Below, piece after piece: positions 25,766 through 35,169 of a stretch of 64,000 bases of DNA (positions within the stretch are counted from its first letter, which is position 1; every line of letters starts with the position of its first letter). The notes under the pieces are model-generated. The model was not told the DNA's origin, did no database searches, and worked only from the letters and a program-made list of their open reading frames with translations. The translations under genes were made by a program, and so were the position numbers. Origin of the DNA: an uncultured Lachnospiraceae bacterium (lineage in GTDB: Bacteria > Bacillota > Clostridia > Lachnospirales > Lachnospiraceae); assembly GCA_947174505.1 (NCBI GenBank), contig CAMWJF010000016.1, forward strand, positions 1 to 64,000. The letters are read 5' to 3'.

Positions 25766-26953
25766 ATGAACAGACGCGAAGAGAAAAGAAATCTGGAAAC
25801 CATACCTGTCGGCTCTCTGGGGATGATTCCCCTGAAAGGCTGCAGCAAACTCGGCGAAAAGGTTGACTATTATCTGGTGAAGTGGCGCACGGAGCGCGAA
25901 AGCGAACACAAAGATTCTCTTGCCTTCTCCGGTTATCAGCGCGATACTTATATTCTGGACGCCGCCGTCCCCAGATTCGGTTCCGGCGAAGGAAAAGGCG
26001 TCATCAAAGCGTCTGTGCGAGGCACGGATCTCTATATTCTGGTGGATGTCGCCAACTACAGTCTCACCTATTCCCTCTGTGGGCATGAAAACCATATGTC
26101 TCCCGACGATCATTATCAGGATCTGAAGCGTATTATTGCAGCGGTTGGCGGCAAGGCGAGGCGCATTACCGTAATTATGCCTTACCTCTATGAGAGCAGG
26201 CAGCACAAGCGTTCCGCAAGGGAATCCCTGGACTGTGCCCTCGCGCTTCAGGAGATGGTAAGCATGGGCGTGGATAATATCATCACTTTTGACGCCCACG
26301 ATCCCCGCGTACAGAACGCGATCCCCCTGCACGGCTTCGAGACGGTGCAGCCTGCCTATCAGTTTATCAAGGGACTTCTGACCCACGTAAAAGGACTGCA
26401 GATCGACAGCGACCATATGATGGTGATCAGCCCGGATGAGGGCGGTATGGGCAGGGCAATCTATATAGCCAACGTACTTGGCCTGGATATGGGAATGTTC
26501 TACAAGAGACGGGACTACACCCAGATCGTTAACGGCAGGAACCCGATTATCGCCCATGAATTCCTCGGCAGCAACATAGAAAACAAAGATATGATTATTA
26601 TCGACGACATGATTTCCTCCGGCGAAAGCGTATTGGAGGTGGCCTCCGCGTTAAAAGAGCGCAAAGCCGGGAAAATTTTCGTCTTCTCTACCTTCGGTCT
26701 TTTCACAGCCGGACTGGATCGTTTTGATAAGGCCTACGAGGACGGTACCATCTGCCGCGTCCTGACCACAAACCTGATTTACCAGACGCCGGAGCTGCTC
26801 AGCCGCGATTGGTATATCGACTGTGATATGAGCAAATATATCGCCTACATCATCGACACACTGAACCACGACGCTTCCATCAGTGATCTGCTAAACCCGG
26901 TAGAGCGTATCCAGTCCATTGTGACAAGATATCATGCAGGGGAGCTGGAATAA
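25766..26953 (+). CDS. prs: Ribose-phosphate pyrophosphokinase family protein
   Basis: 395 aa, longer than the usual 310-320 of Prs. It contains the PRPP motif MIIIDDMISSGESV, the flexible-loop region around MPYLYESRQHKRSARESL, and VDNIITFDAHDPRVQ. PRPP synthase makes phosphoribosyl pyrophosphate from ribose 5-phosphate and ATP. The extra N-terminal 70 residues are specific to a clostridial long type. Start ATG at 25766, 11 bases after the helicase loader stop. A GTG at 25751 is an alternative. The catalytic residues look intact, but a regulatory or relaxed role cannot be excluded. Confidence 0.82.
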   Translation: MNRREEKRNLETIPVGSLGMIPLKGCSKLGEKVDYYLVKWRTERESEHKDSLAFSGYQRDTYILDAAVPRFGSGEGKGVIKASVRGTDLYILVDVANYSLTYSLCGHENHMSPDDHYQDLKRIIAAVGGKARRITVIMPYLYESRQHKRSARESLDCALALQEMVSMGVDNIITFDAHDPRVQNAIPLHGFETVQPAYQFIKGLLTHVKGLQIDSDHMMVISPDEGGMGRAIYIANVLGLDMGMFYKRRDYTQIVNGRNPIIAHEFLGSNIENKDMIIIDDMISSGESVLEVASALKERKAGKIFVFSTFGLFTAGLDRFDKAYEDGTICRVLTTNLIYQTPELLSRDWYIDCDMSKYIAYIIDTLNHDASISDLLNPVERIQSIVTRYHAGELE

Positions 26954-26992
26954 TAAAAACTTTATGTTCATACGAAAAGCTGCCGTTCATTA

Positions 26993-27066
26993 ATTGCGAC
27001 AGTGTAAACCATTCAAGGAGAATGCGGAGCATTCTCTGAATCGAGCGCGCAGGCGCTCGATTTTTT
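26993..27066 (-). repeat. Dispersed intergenic repeat, copy 3 (inverted)
   Basis: Same family in the opposite orientation, so modules run B then A along the plus strand: constant tail, GAGAATGC/GCATTCTC, then AATCGAGCGC/GCGCTCGATT with a T run. It lies 39 bases past the prs stop. Confidence 0.85.
27039..27066 (+). terminator. Terminator of the dnaD-dnaI-prs group, inside repeat copy 3
   Basis: Perfect 10-bp stem AATCGAGCGC/GCGCTCGATT, GCAG loop, then six T. It is textbook rho-independent and shows that this repeat family can act as a portable terminator. Confidence 0.85.
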
Positions 27067-27213
27067 ATTGATACGGAAGAATACTATATGCCATTTTATC
27101 AATAGACAATCGCATATACTCCGCATTGGGGGAAACTCAAATCAGAAATATCTTGACTGTCTGCTCCATGTGTGATAAAGTTTTTGTGAATCAAATGATT
27201 AACAGTTGGGTTG

Positions 27214-27596
27214 TTCCGTCCCTGCGTCCTGCTTTCAGAGCAGACGGCAAAGAATAAGACGCTGTGCTCTCAGTCGTTCCGGGTTCTTTTGTGTACCATT
27301 GACTGGTGGAATCCGCTTGTATGGCTGGGAACCGCCTGCGCCCAAGAGGACGCAGAGTTTTCCTGCGATGCAAAGGCGCTGAAAGGCGCCACAGCTCCCT
27401 GCTGCTCCTTCTTTTTCTATGCGGATTCTGCTTTCCTTCCCAAAGTGCAAAGGCACAGGAAGCGGTCCGAACTCCCCGTGCGGAAGCAGAAGCCCCTGAG
27501 ACCATGAAGACAGCAGATGGAGAAACTTCCGAGTCCACAAAGGCAGCAACGCCGAAAACGTGCAACATTAAAAAACGGAGGGAATCTACAGGATGA
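27214..27596 (+). pseudogene. Remnant of an M56 (BlaR1-like) membrane peptidase gene
   Basis: In one frame (27214-27380) the peptide SFRVLLCTIDWWNPLVWLG followed by EDAEFSCDAKALKG matches the conserved M56 region after the zinc site. In another frame (about 27380-27596) follow a hydrophobic run and a Lys-rich tail, ending in ATGA over the start of the lipoprotein gene at 27593. The N-terminal membrane part and the HExxH site are missing and the frame is broken, so it cannot work. The coupled overlap suggests that an intact gene once preceded the lipoprotein. Such genes normally sit with a BlaI-type repressor, which is absent. Confidence 0.6.
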
Positions 27597-28540
27597 AACG
27601 CAGAGCAATGGGTAAAATAACAATTTTCTATATGCTGACCACACTGCTGCTGGCCGGATGCGGTAAGGAGGACGTTGCAGAGAAGAAAACCAAAACGCTT
27701 GAAATAGAGAATATTCCGGCAGATGAGCAGCCGGAGACAGAATATGGGCAGCCGCAGAAAGCCGAAACAGATCAGGACATTCCACAGAATGTTCCCGATG
27801 ATCAGACTGCGTCGGACACGCCAAAAGAATCCGCAGGCGAAACCGGGCCGGAAGGCGATCAGGTAAATACGCCGGAGGCAGAAAAGAACGACACCGGCTC
27901 AGCAAGACTGCAAAAGTACCGGGCAGTGCTGACAGACGTTCTTGAGAAGCATGTTTATCCCGACGGAACAGACTGTGGTTTTGACGGAACGTCTGCCTCC
28001 GCTGGCAATAAATTTGCGATTTATGACGTGGACAAAGATGGCGCTGAGGAACTGCTCCTCTGCATCACAGCGGCTCCCACGGCAGGTATGCGGGAAGTGG
28101 TCTATGCTTACGACGAAAAGACGGATGCCGTGCGGGAAGAATATTCGGGCTTTCCCGGTGCGGCTTTTTACGAAAACGGCCTGATAGAAGAAGGATTGTC
28201 CCACAATCAGGGGATGGCTCCTCTGGGGGACTTCTGGCCCTACATGCTCCACCGTTATCAGGCGGAATCCGACAGTTATCAGTGTACCTTTATCGTGGAT
28301 GCATGGGAAAAAGCTTTCATGGCGCAGGATTATGACGGCAACCCGTATCCTGAGGAAATAGATGAGGAAAAAAGCGGTACTGTCTATTTTCTGATGGAGG
28401 GCGGCACCTATAATACATCATCCACAGTTCCCGTCTGCAAAAGCGACTATGAGATCTGGCAGCAGGAGCAGGGGATTGGAGGCGCACGGATAGAGATTCC
28501 GTATCAGGCACTGACCTTGGAAAATGCAGAAAATTTCTGA
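27593..28540 (+). CDS. Lipoprotein of unknown function
   Basis: 315 aa. The signal peptide ends in the lipobox LLLAGCGK (lipidated Cys about residue 23), so it is exported and anchored. Residues 25-105 are a Glu/Gln/Pro-rich disordered linker. The folded part from about 110 contains the Asp-rich loop YDVDKDGAEELLL, an EF-hand-like pattern often seen in clostridial lipoproteins. GGAGGG lies 10 bases before the ATG. It follows a dead M56 peptidase gene, so it may once have been part of a surface-sensing pair. Function not recognised. Confidence 0.8.
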   Translation: MKRRAMGKITIFYMLTTLLLAGCGKEDVAEKKTKTLEIENIPADEQPETEYGQPQKAETDQDIPQNVPDDQTASDTPKESAGETGPEGDQVNTPEAEKNDTGSARLQKYRAVLTDVLEKHVYPDGTDCGFDGTSASAGNKFAIYDVDKDGAEELLLCITAAPTAGMREVVYAYDEKTDAVREEYSGFPGAAFYENGLIEEGLSHNQGMAPLGDFWPYMLHRYQAESDSYQCTFIVDAWEKAFMAQDYDGNPYPEEIDEEKSGTVYFLMEGGTYNTSSTVPVCKSDYEIWQQEQGIGGARIEIPYQALTLENAENF

Positions 28541-28560
28541 ACCGATGCATAAAAACAGGC

Positions 28561-28589
28561 TTGTGCTTTACCGGCTGTCATGCTATACT
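28561..28589 (+). promoter_or_regulatory. Promoter of queT
   Basis: TTGTGC, 17 bases, TATACT. The predicted transcript start near 28596 leaves a leader of about 95 bases, which carries a first hairpin (GGGGTTCC/GGAGCCCC, 28601-28624) and the preQ1 aptamer. Confidence 0.75.
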
Positions 28590-28636
28590 ATGAAACGTTG
28601 GGGTTCCCATGAATACAGGAGCCCCGGCAAATATAT

Positions 28637-28680
28637 ACGTCAGTTCGAGACCTTCCTGACGTTAAACAAAACTAAAGGAG
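28637..28680 (+). promoter_or_regulatory. preQ1-I riboswitch
   Basis: Hairpin ACGTCAG / CTGACGT with a loop beginning TTCGAGACC, followed by an A-rich tail ACAAAACTAAAGGAG. This is the preQ1-I layout: a short P1 with a UUC...AC loop and a CUAA element in the tail that pairs back to the loop. The tail runs straight into the ribosome site GGAG (28677-28680), so ligand binding should hide it and switch off translation of queT. The downstream gene is a queuosine precursor transporter, which agrees. Confidence 0.85.
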
Positions 28681-28690
28681 AAAACTGCAT

Positions 28691-29242
28691 ATGAAAACAC
28701 AAAACACACAGGCGGTTTCCATGAATACCGCCCACACTCATGCGCTCTTCATGGCGCAGGCGGCTATGATCGCCGCACTCTACATCGTATTGACCTTTAT
28801 CGCAAACGCCTTCGGGCTGGCCAATTACGCTGTTCAGGTACGCTTCTCGGAAGCGCTCACCATTTTACCCTATTTTACGCCCGCTGCCATTCCGGGACTG
28901 TTTATCGGCTGCCTTCTAAGCAATATCCTGACAGGCTGCGCTCTGCCCGATATTATTTTCGGCTCCCTGGCCACGCTTCTCGGCGCGCTCGGCACCTACG
29001 CCCTGCGGAAATGGAAGTGGTGCGCTCCTGTCTGCCCGATTCTTGCGAATACAATAATCGTGCCGCTGATTCTGGTCTACGGCTATGGCCTGCTGATTGA
29101 GGGCATGTCCCTGATACAGTGCCTCGGCTTCTACTGCCTGACTGTCGGCGCGGGTGAAGTGATTTCCTGCGGGATTCTGGGGATGATTCTCCTGGCCGCA
29201 CTGCAAAAATATGAAAACCGCATCTTTGTAAAAACAAGATAA
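28691..29242 (+). CDS. queT: Queuosine precursor transporter QueT (ECF substrate-binding component)
   Basis: 183 aa with about five or six hydrophobic helices from residue 17. The segments NAFGLANYAVQVRFSEALTI, PAAIPGLFIGCLLSN and YGYGLLIEGMS are typical of the QueT family. It binds preQ0/preQ1-type precursors and works with a shared ECF energising module that is not in this window. It is a single gene under a preQ1-I riboswitch, with a terminator overlapping the next convergent gene. Confidence 0.92.
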   Translation: MKTQNTQAVSMNTAHTHALFMAQAAMIAALYIVLTFIANAFGLANYAVQVRFSEALTILPYFTPAAIPGLFIGCLLSNILTGCALPDIIFGSLATLLGALGTYALRKWKWCAPVCPILANTIIVPLILVYGYGLLIEGMSLIQCLGFYCLTVGAGEVISCGILGMILLAALQKYENRIFVKTR

Positions 29243-29247
29243 GTAAT

Positions 29248-29290
29248 AGAATAAGCCCTCTGCAAACCAATTATTGCAGGGGCTTATTCT
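29248..29290. terminator. Bidirectional terminator between queT and the HAD gene
   Basis: Arms AGAATAAGCCC and GGGCTTATTCT with extra pairing TCTGCA/TGCAGG inside. The T run is modest on both sides. It serves convergent genes. Confidence 0.7.
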
Positions 29291-29955
29291 TATCTGAACA
29301 CATTCCCAAAATACTCCTTCACCTGAAGCAAATCTGCAAACACCGCCTCGCATAACCCCCGCATCTCCTCCGTCGCCGGTGTCAGATCCGGCACCATGAT
29401 GGGATGCATCCCCGCGCCGTGCGCCGAACGAATGCCGTTGTAGGAGTCCTCTATGGCATATGTATTTCCGGGCAGAGCGCCCATACGTTCACAGGTCATC
29501 AGATAAATGTCCGGGGCCGGCTTACTGTTCTTTAGCAGGTCGCCGCCCACCACTACCTGAAAATAGTCATAAAGCCCTGCCGCCTGCAGCTCCTGCGTGA
29601 CAACGGCAAGCCTAGTGGATGAGGCAAGCCCCAGGGGAACCTGTTTTTCTGACAGATATTTCAGCAGTTCCGCTGCGCCCTGCTTCACGGGAATTCCCTC
29701 TTTCTCCGTGATTTGATGAAACAGCACGGAGCTTTCCTCGCTGAATTTTTCATAGGGAAAGTCTTCCCCATAATGTGAAAAGACAATCTCCTGCGTGCGT
29801 ACCTTATTCGTGCCAATACACCGCATGAACACCTCCCGGATATCAGGAATTCCATGCTTCTCGCCAATGCGTTCCCAGCAGTCTAAAACAAGCCTTTCCG
29901 TGTCAAAAATCGTACCGTCCATGTCAAAAATCACGGAGATATCCGATTGCAGCAT
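29290..29955 (-). CDS. HAD-superfamily hydrolase, beta-phosphoglucomutase-like
   Basis: 221 aa. HAD motifs in order: FDMDGTIFDTE (nucleophile Asp), GLASST (motif II), the Lys in NSKPAPDIY, and AIEDSYNGIRSA (motif IV acids). The helical cap of the subfamily I type fits phosphatases or mutases for small sugar phosphates. Specificity is unknown. GGGAGG precedes the ATG. It is last in a group with the 846-aa and 124-aa genes upstream (21 and 18-base gaps), though a functional link is not evident. Confidence 0.87.
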   Translation of the reverse strand: MLQSDISVIFDMDGTIFDTERLVLDCWERIGEKHGIPDIREVFMRCIGTNKVRTQEIVFSHYGEDFPYEKFSEESSVLFHQITEKEGIPVKQGAAELLKYLSEKQVPLGLASSTRLAVVTQELQAAGLYDYFQVVVGGDLLKNSKPAPDIYLMTCERMGALPGNTYAIEDSYNGIRSAHGAGMHPIMVPDLTPATEEMRGLCEAVFADLLQVKEYFGNVFR

Positions 29956-29976
29956 ACGCGCCTCCCTTTCTTTCCT

Positions 29977-32517
29977 TCACTCTTTTCTTATATAGGAAAT
30001 GAACTGGTTCCCGTTCTCTTCCAGCCATTCCGCCGAATCATTCATGCCTCTTTTTTCCAGTGTCCCCGCCACCGGATCCATCACCACGATGTTCAGTTCG
30101 TTAAATCCTGTGATCAGCACCGCGTTGCCGTCCTCCAGCATGGCCAGCACCGGGATGTCCTTATTCACATAGTACAAAACCGCGTCCAGGCTGCACCCCG
30201 ACAGATCCAGTATCGTACAGTTCTGCAGGTCACCTTCCAGAATATCCATCACCGTATCTCCCATATTCAGGCGTCTCTGCGTATTTCTGGAAATCCCCTC
30301 ATACCTCAAAACCGTGTCCAGGCAGACCGCCAGCGAACTCTCACTCTCTGTCACCTCGTCCTCGGTAATCGCCATGATCTGATTGCGCGTGCTTCTCGTT
30401 TCCCTGCGCCACACATAGTCCCCGTCGTCATCCACCACCACGCCTGCCACACGGTATGCCAGTTCTACCGCCCTGCCGGGATTGACATAAAGGTTTTCTA
30501 TGCCGTTCTTCCCATACACATAGAAATAATTTTCCGTAGGGCCGTCTCCCAGCTCTCCCACCGAACGGTTTCCCTCAAACAGAATTTCCTTCGGTGTCAA
30601 GAGTTTTAACCCCTTGGCGTCTATCTCATTTTTCACCGTTATCTGACAGATAGTTTCATAAGTTTCGGTGACCACAAAACCCAGCACATTATTGCCGCTC
30701 CTGACTTCCTCCGTGTTCATGATCTGGTCATCCAGAGTAGGCACGTAGCTTTCGCTCTCTTCATCATACACAACTCTGGAAAGCGTGAGCTGATTTTCCG
30801 AAATCTCGCTTCCCACCACATAAACACTGTCTTTCCGGTAGGTCTTTAATACGCTGCCGTCGTCGCTCTGGATTTTCAGGCAGTACATGGGAAAGGTCGT
30901 AATGCCCGTACTGTTCTCCCTGACATCCCGCTTTTTGGCAAGACCGTAAATCAAATCTTCCCCCATAAATCCCACGACCGAGATATATTCATCCGTCCCC
31001 GCCCCAATCTTCGTCTGCTTCTGCGTATTCAGATTCATCAGAATAAGCTCGGACGCCGCATAGAGATCATTACCCTCCTGCCAGACAAGCATCATATTAG
31101 ACTCTGACACATGATAGCCGCCCTCTTTCAGTCCCGTCACCACCGTCTGAATCGAAAGGGTACGGACATCCACCGCGTACACGCTGCCGTTCAGCATAAA
31201 ATAGTAAATGCCTGTCCTGCTCAGATAAGAAAGCTCTTCAATGTCTGTCTTTAAAAGCTCGTAAGACTTGTCATAAGGAATGTACGCCATCTCCTCCACG
31301 GTATTTGCCGTACTGTTATAGGCGTAAAGCGCCACACCCACACATCCCTCATGCCGCCCTCTGTTCATATATCCGTAGACCAGAAACAGAATATTCCCTG
31401 CCTCGTCCACTGTCAGCACCCGGATATCGTGTCTGTCGTATGCGCTTCTTTCGTCCCGAAGCTCTTCCGTGTTGCCATAAAAGCTGAAAAGTCTGGCCAG
31501 CTTATTATCCGTCACATTATAACTGTATAGCTTGTCCGCCACCGTGAAGGCAAATACATTACCGCCGTCGCTCTCCTTGAGCGTCACCGCATCCCCGGTA
31601 ATTCCCAGCACAATCTTGTCATTGATATAGACGTCGGAAGCCTCGTCAAATACCTGCTCCATGGTTCTCTCAAAGTCAAGAAGATACATGCGGTCCGGCG
31701 TATAGCGGATTCTGTAAAATTCGCGTATACGGTAATAATCTGTCTTCTTACCATTCTTTATATTCACCAGATATTCCAGATTAAAGGAGCCTGTCTGCTC
31801 CGCAAGCTCTCTGATGATAATACGCGGTTCCGTCACCTTCCTTACCGGCAGTTCTCCCCACGTCACCTGGTTGAAGTTCGAATGGATCGTTACTTTATGG
31901 AAAGTGGTATTGTCCCCCTCCGCATTGGATTCCAGATACTTCGTCAGCTCCGCCGCCGCTTCCCTGTCAAACGTGCGCTCGTGAAAATCCATAATATAAT
32001 CCAGCTTTTCACGGACATAGAGCGACTCGCTTAATATGATTCTGGAATAATATCTGATCTGCGTACTGTTTTGCGGCGCAACAAGAAAAACCAGCATATA
32101 CTCGGTATCATTCTCGATCAGGTCCTTTAACGTAATGGAAAAGGAAATCTCGTCCTCGTTTATCTGATAGTCCTCCACGGGAGTGCTCTCTACCAGACGC
32201 TCTCCGTCAAGACTTCTCACCTCGAAGCTGATCGAATCGATTCCCCGTCCGTACGTGTCCATTTTTACATCTATTTTTCTATCCTCACCGATAGGCTGGA
32301 GGTTGTCCCTCAGATAAGCGCATTCCATACTCTGGGCATAGCCATGCAGACTTCCTACCCTGTACGCGCCCACATACATGGACAGCACAGGGTAAGTCGC
32401 CTCACCCATCTCGGTCGTCATATCTGTATTTCCCTGATTCATTACCCTGCTCAAAATCATCAGTGCAAGCGCAAAGATGCATCCCAGCAAAAGGCCCTTT
32501 ATGATTGCTCTCTTCAT
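29977..32517 (-). CDS. Large membrane-anchored protein with a C39-like C-terminal domain
   Basis: 846 aa. One N-terminal membrane segment (about residues 7-26, uncleaved-looking) places the rest outside. Residues 60-180 are beta-rich. About 290-620 contain repeated beta-propeller-like units (for example KLYSYNVTDNKLARLFSF, SVYAVDVRTLSIQTVV). The last 90 residues resemble a papain-like C39 fold: a Cys near SGCSLDAVLYYV, then PVLAMLEDGNAVLITGFNE and MDPVAG. In active C39 enzymes the GN would be GH, so the catalytic His appears to be replaced by Asn and the domain is probably binding rather than cleaving. It shares an operon with the 124-aa gene. Function unknown. Confidence 0.7.
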   Translation of the reverse strand: MKRAIIKGLLLGCIFALALMILSRVMNQGNTDMTTEMGEATYPVLSMYVGAYRVGSLHGYAQSMECAYLRDNLQPIGEDRKIDVKMDTYGRGIDSISFEVRSLDGERLVESTPVEDYQINEDEISFSITLKDLIENDTEYMLVFLVAPQNSTQIRYYSRIILSESLYVREKLDYIMDFHERTFDREAAAELTKYLESNAEGDNTTFHKVTIHSNFNQVTWGELPVRKVTEPRIIIRELAEQTGSFNLEYLVNIKNGKKTDYYRIREFYRIRYTPDRMYLLDFERTMEQVFDEASDVYINDKIVLGITGDAVTLKESDGGNVFAFTVADKLYSYNVTDNKLARLFSFYGNTEELRDERSAYDRHDIRVLTVDEAGNILFLVYGYMNRGRHEGCVGVALYAYNSTANTVEEMAYIPYDKSYELLKTDIEELSYLSRTGIYYFMLNGSVYAVDVRTLSIQTVVTGLKEGGYHVSESNMMLVWQEGNDLYAASELILMNLNTQKQTKIGAGTDEYISVVGFMGEDLIYGLAKKRDVRENSTGITTFPMYCLKIQSDDGSVLKTYRKDSVYVVGSEISENQLTLSRVVYDEESESYVPTLDDQIMNTEEVRSGNNVLGFVVTETYETICQITVKNEIDAKGLKLLTPKEILFEGNRSVGELGDGPTENYFYVYGKNGIENLYVNPGRAVELAYRVAGVVVDDDGDYVWRRETRSTRNQIMAITEDEVTESESSLAVCLDTVLRYEGISRNTQRRLNMGDTVMDILEGDLQNCTILDLSGCSLDAVLYYVNKDIPVLAMLEDGNAVLITGFNELNIVVMDPVAGTLEKRGMNDSAEWLEENGNQFISYIRKE

Positions 32518-32535
32518 GTATTTGCAGTTCCTCTG

Positions 32536-32910
32536 TCAAAACTTTAAAATCCCGTTTTGATTCATATGGCGTTTTTTATAAATCTCACCGCACAGCAGCA
32601 CTTGGACAAATTCCGCGGTCCGGTCCCAATCCTGCTTCTCCCGCTCCGCGTTCTCAGCCTGCTTCAGTTTATCCACAACGACCTGTGTCAGCCGGTAAAT
32701 CTGCCACTTGTCGGGGTATTCATCATAAATCATACTGCCTTCATAGTCTAACCGATCCAGAATCTCTGCAATCATCTTCTGGTATTTCTTCGCTTCCGCC
32801 GGATACATCTCCTGCAGATATTCCAGATCCCTCGTCACCGTATCCTGCTCCTGATAAAAGAGCGGCATCGGATAAGCCATGTAAAACGGTAAAATTCTCG
32901 ATTGTCTCAT
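32536..32910 (-). CDS. Conserved hypothetical protein, 124 aa
   Basis: No signal or membrane segment. It is helix-rich with the conserved-looking core LEYLQEMYPAEAKKYQK and RLDYEGSMIYDEYPDKWQIYRLT. I recall similar small proteins in Lachnospiraceae, annotated only as hypothetical. It begins the group that continues with the 846-aa protein 18 bases downstream, so they are probably co-expressed and may work together. Confidence 0.72.
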   Translation of the reverse strand: MRQSRILPFYMAYPMPLFYQEQDTVTRDLEYLQEMYPAEAKKYQKMIAEILDRLDYEGSMIYDEYPDKWQIYRLTQVVVDKLKQAENAEREKQDWDRTAEFVQVLLCGEIYKKRHMNQNGILKF

Positions 32911-32970
32911 ACATTCACCATGATAATCGGTCGCTTTATTTTATCATATGGCGCCCGCCCTGAAAAGGTG

Positions 32971-33077
32971 AAAAAATCGTCACTCGGCAGCGAACATTAA
33001 GAGTATGCCTGCGGCAAACTCTGAGAATGCTTCGCATTCTCCTTGAATGGTTTACACTGCCGCAATTTCCTATGGAA
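32971..33077 (+). repeat. Dispersed intergenic repeat, copy 4
   Basis: Long module-A variant (ATCGTCACTCGGCAGCGA, GAGTATGCC/GGCAAACTC) and module B with GAGAATGC/GCATTCTC and the constant tail ending CTATGGAA. It is nearly identical to the copy at 24574 across about 100 bases. It lies past the ATP synthase terminator. Confidence 0.85.
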
Positions 33078-33115
33078 GAATAATTTGCGCTTTGCACAAT
33101 TTGGGACAGACCGTG

Positions 33116-33154
33116 AAAACAGACAGGAGAACGGATGGCTCCGTCCTCCTGTCT
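33116..33154 (-). terminator. Terminator of the ATP synthase operon
   Basis: Arms AGACAGGAGAACGGA and TCCGTCCTCCTGTCT (one mismatch), followed on the minus strand by GTTTT. It lies 10 bases after the atpC stop. Confidence 0.85.
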
Positions 33155-33163
33155 TAAAACCTA

Positions 33164-33574
33164 TTATTTGTGCACTGTCTCTATCCTCGCCACAGCTCTC
33201 TTCAGGGACATTTCCGCCCTTCGCATGTCCGTTCCCGGCGCATGTTCCCTGATACGCTCCTCGGCGCGGGATTTGGATTCCTCCGCACGTTCCACGTCAA
33301 TCTCGCCGGGCCACTCTATGATCTCGGCAAGCACCGTGACCTGATCCTGAAGCACCTCGGCAAACCCCGCATGCAGAGCCGCCTCGGACACCTCCTGGTC
33401 CTTCGTGATCGTGAGGATTCCGGGCGCAATGATCATCGTCATCGGGATATGCTCCCTGTATATGCCGACCTCGCCCTCGACCGTGTTAAACTCCACCATG
33501 GACACCTCGTCCTCATAGAAGACCCTGTCCGGTGTGATGATCTTTAATGTAAAGTTTCTGCTATCCTCAGCCAT
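33164..33574 (-). CDS. atpC: F-type ATP synthase epsilon subunit
   Basis: 136 aa, usual length. The N-terminal beta sandwich (FTLKIITPDRVFYEDEV, GEVGIYREHIPM) and the C-terminal helical hairpin (ERAEESKSRAEERI) are both present. It is part of the central stalk and inhibits reverse hydrolysis. Last gene of the operon, 12 bases after atpD. Confidence 0.96.
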   Translation of the reverse strand: MAEDSRNFTLKIITPDRVFYEDEVSMVEFNTVEGEVGIYREHIPMTMIIAPGILTITKDQEVSEAALHAGFAEVLQDQVTVLAEIIEWPGEIDVERAEESKSRAEERIREHAPGTDMRRAEMSLKRAVARIETVHK

Positions 33575-33586
33575 ATATATACCTCT

Positions 33587-35020
<1,434 letters not shown>

Positions 35021-35044
35021 TTACACCAGTTCATCTCACGCCCA

Positions 35045-35089
35045 TTCGCAAAATCGCGCTTTCAGCGCTTTCCTTTTGCTCATCGACGG
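35045..35089 (-). repeat. Short intercistronic repeat, copy B
   Basis: Between atpG and atpD, matching 3996-4039. Contains a small hairpin GCGCT/AGCGC and the shared block GCGCTTTCCTTTTGCTCA. It might affect relative expression of the flanking operon genes. Confidence 0.6.
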
Positions 35090-35169
35090 GCGTTCCCTCA
35101 GAGCTTCATCTGTCTGTCAAATTCATGCAAGCATGATTTGCCAGTCAGTTTCGCTCTGGATGAACTGGT

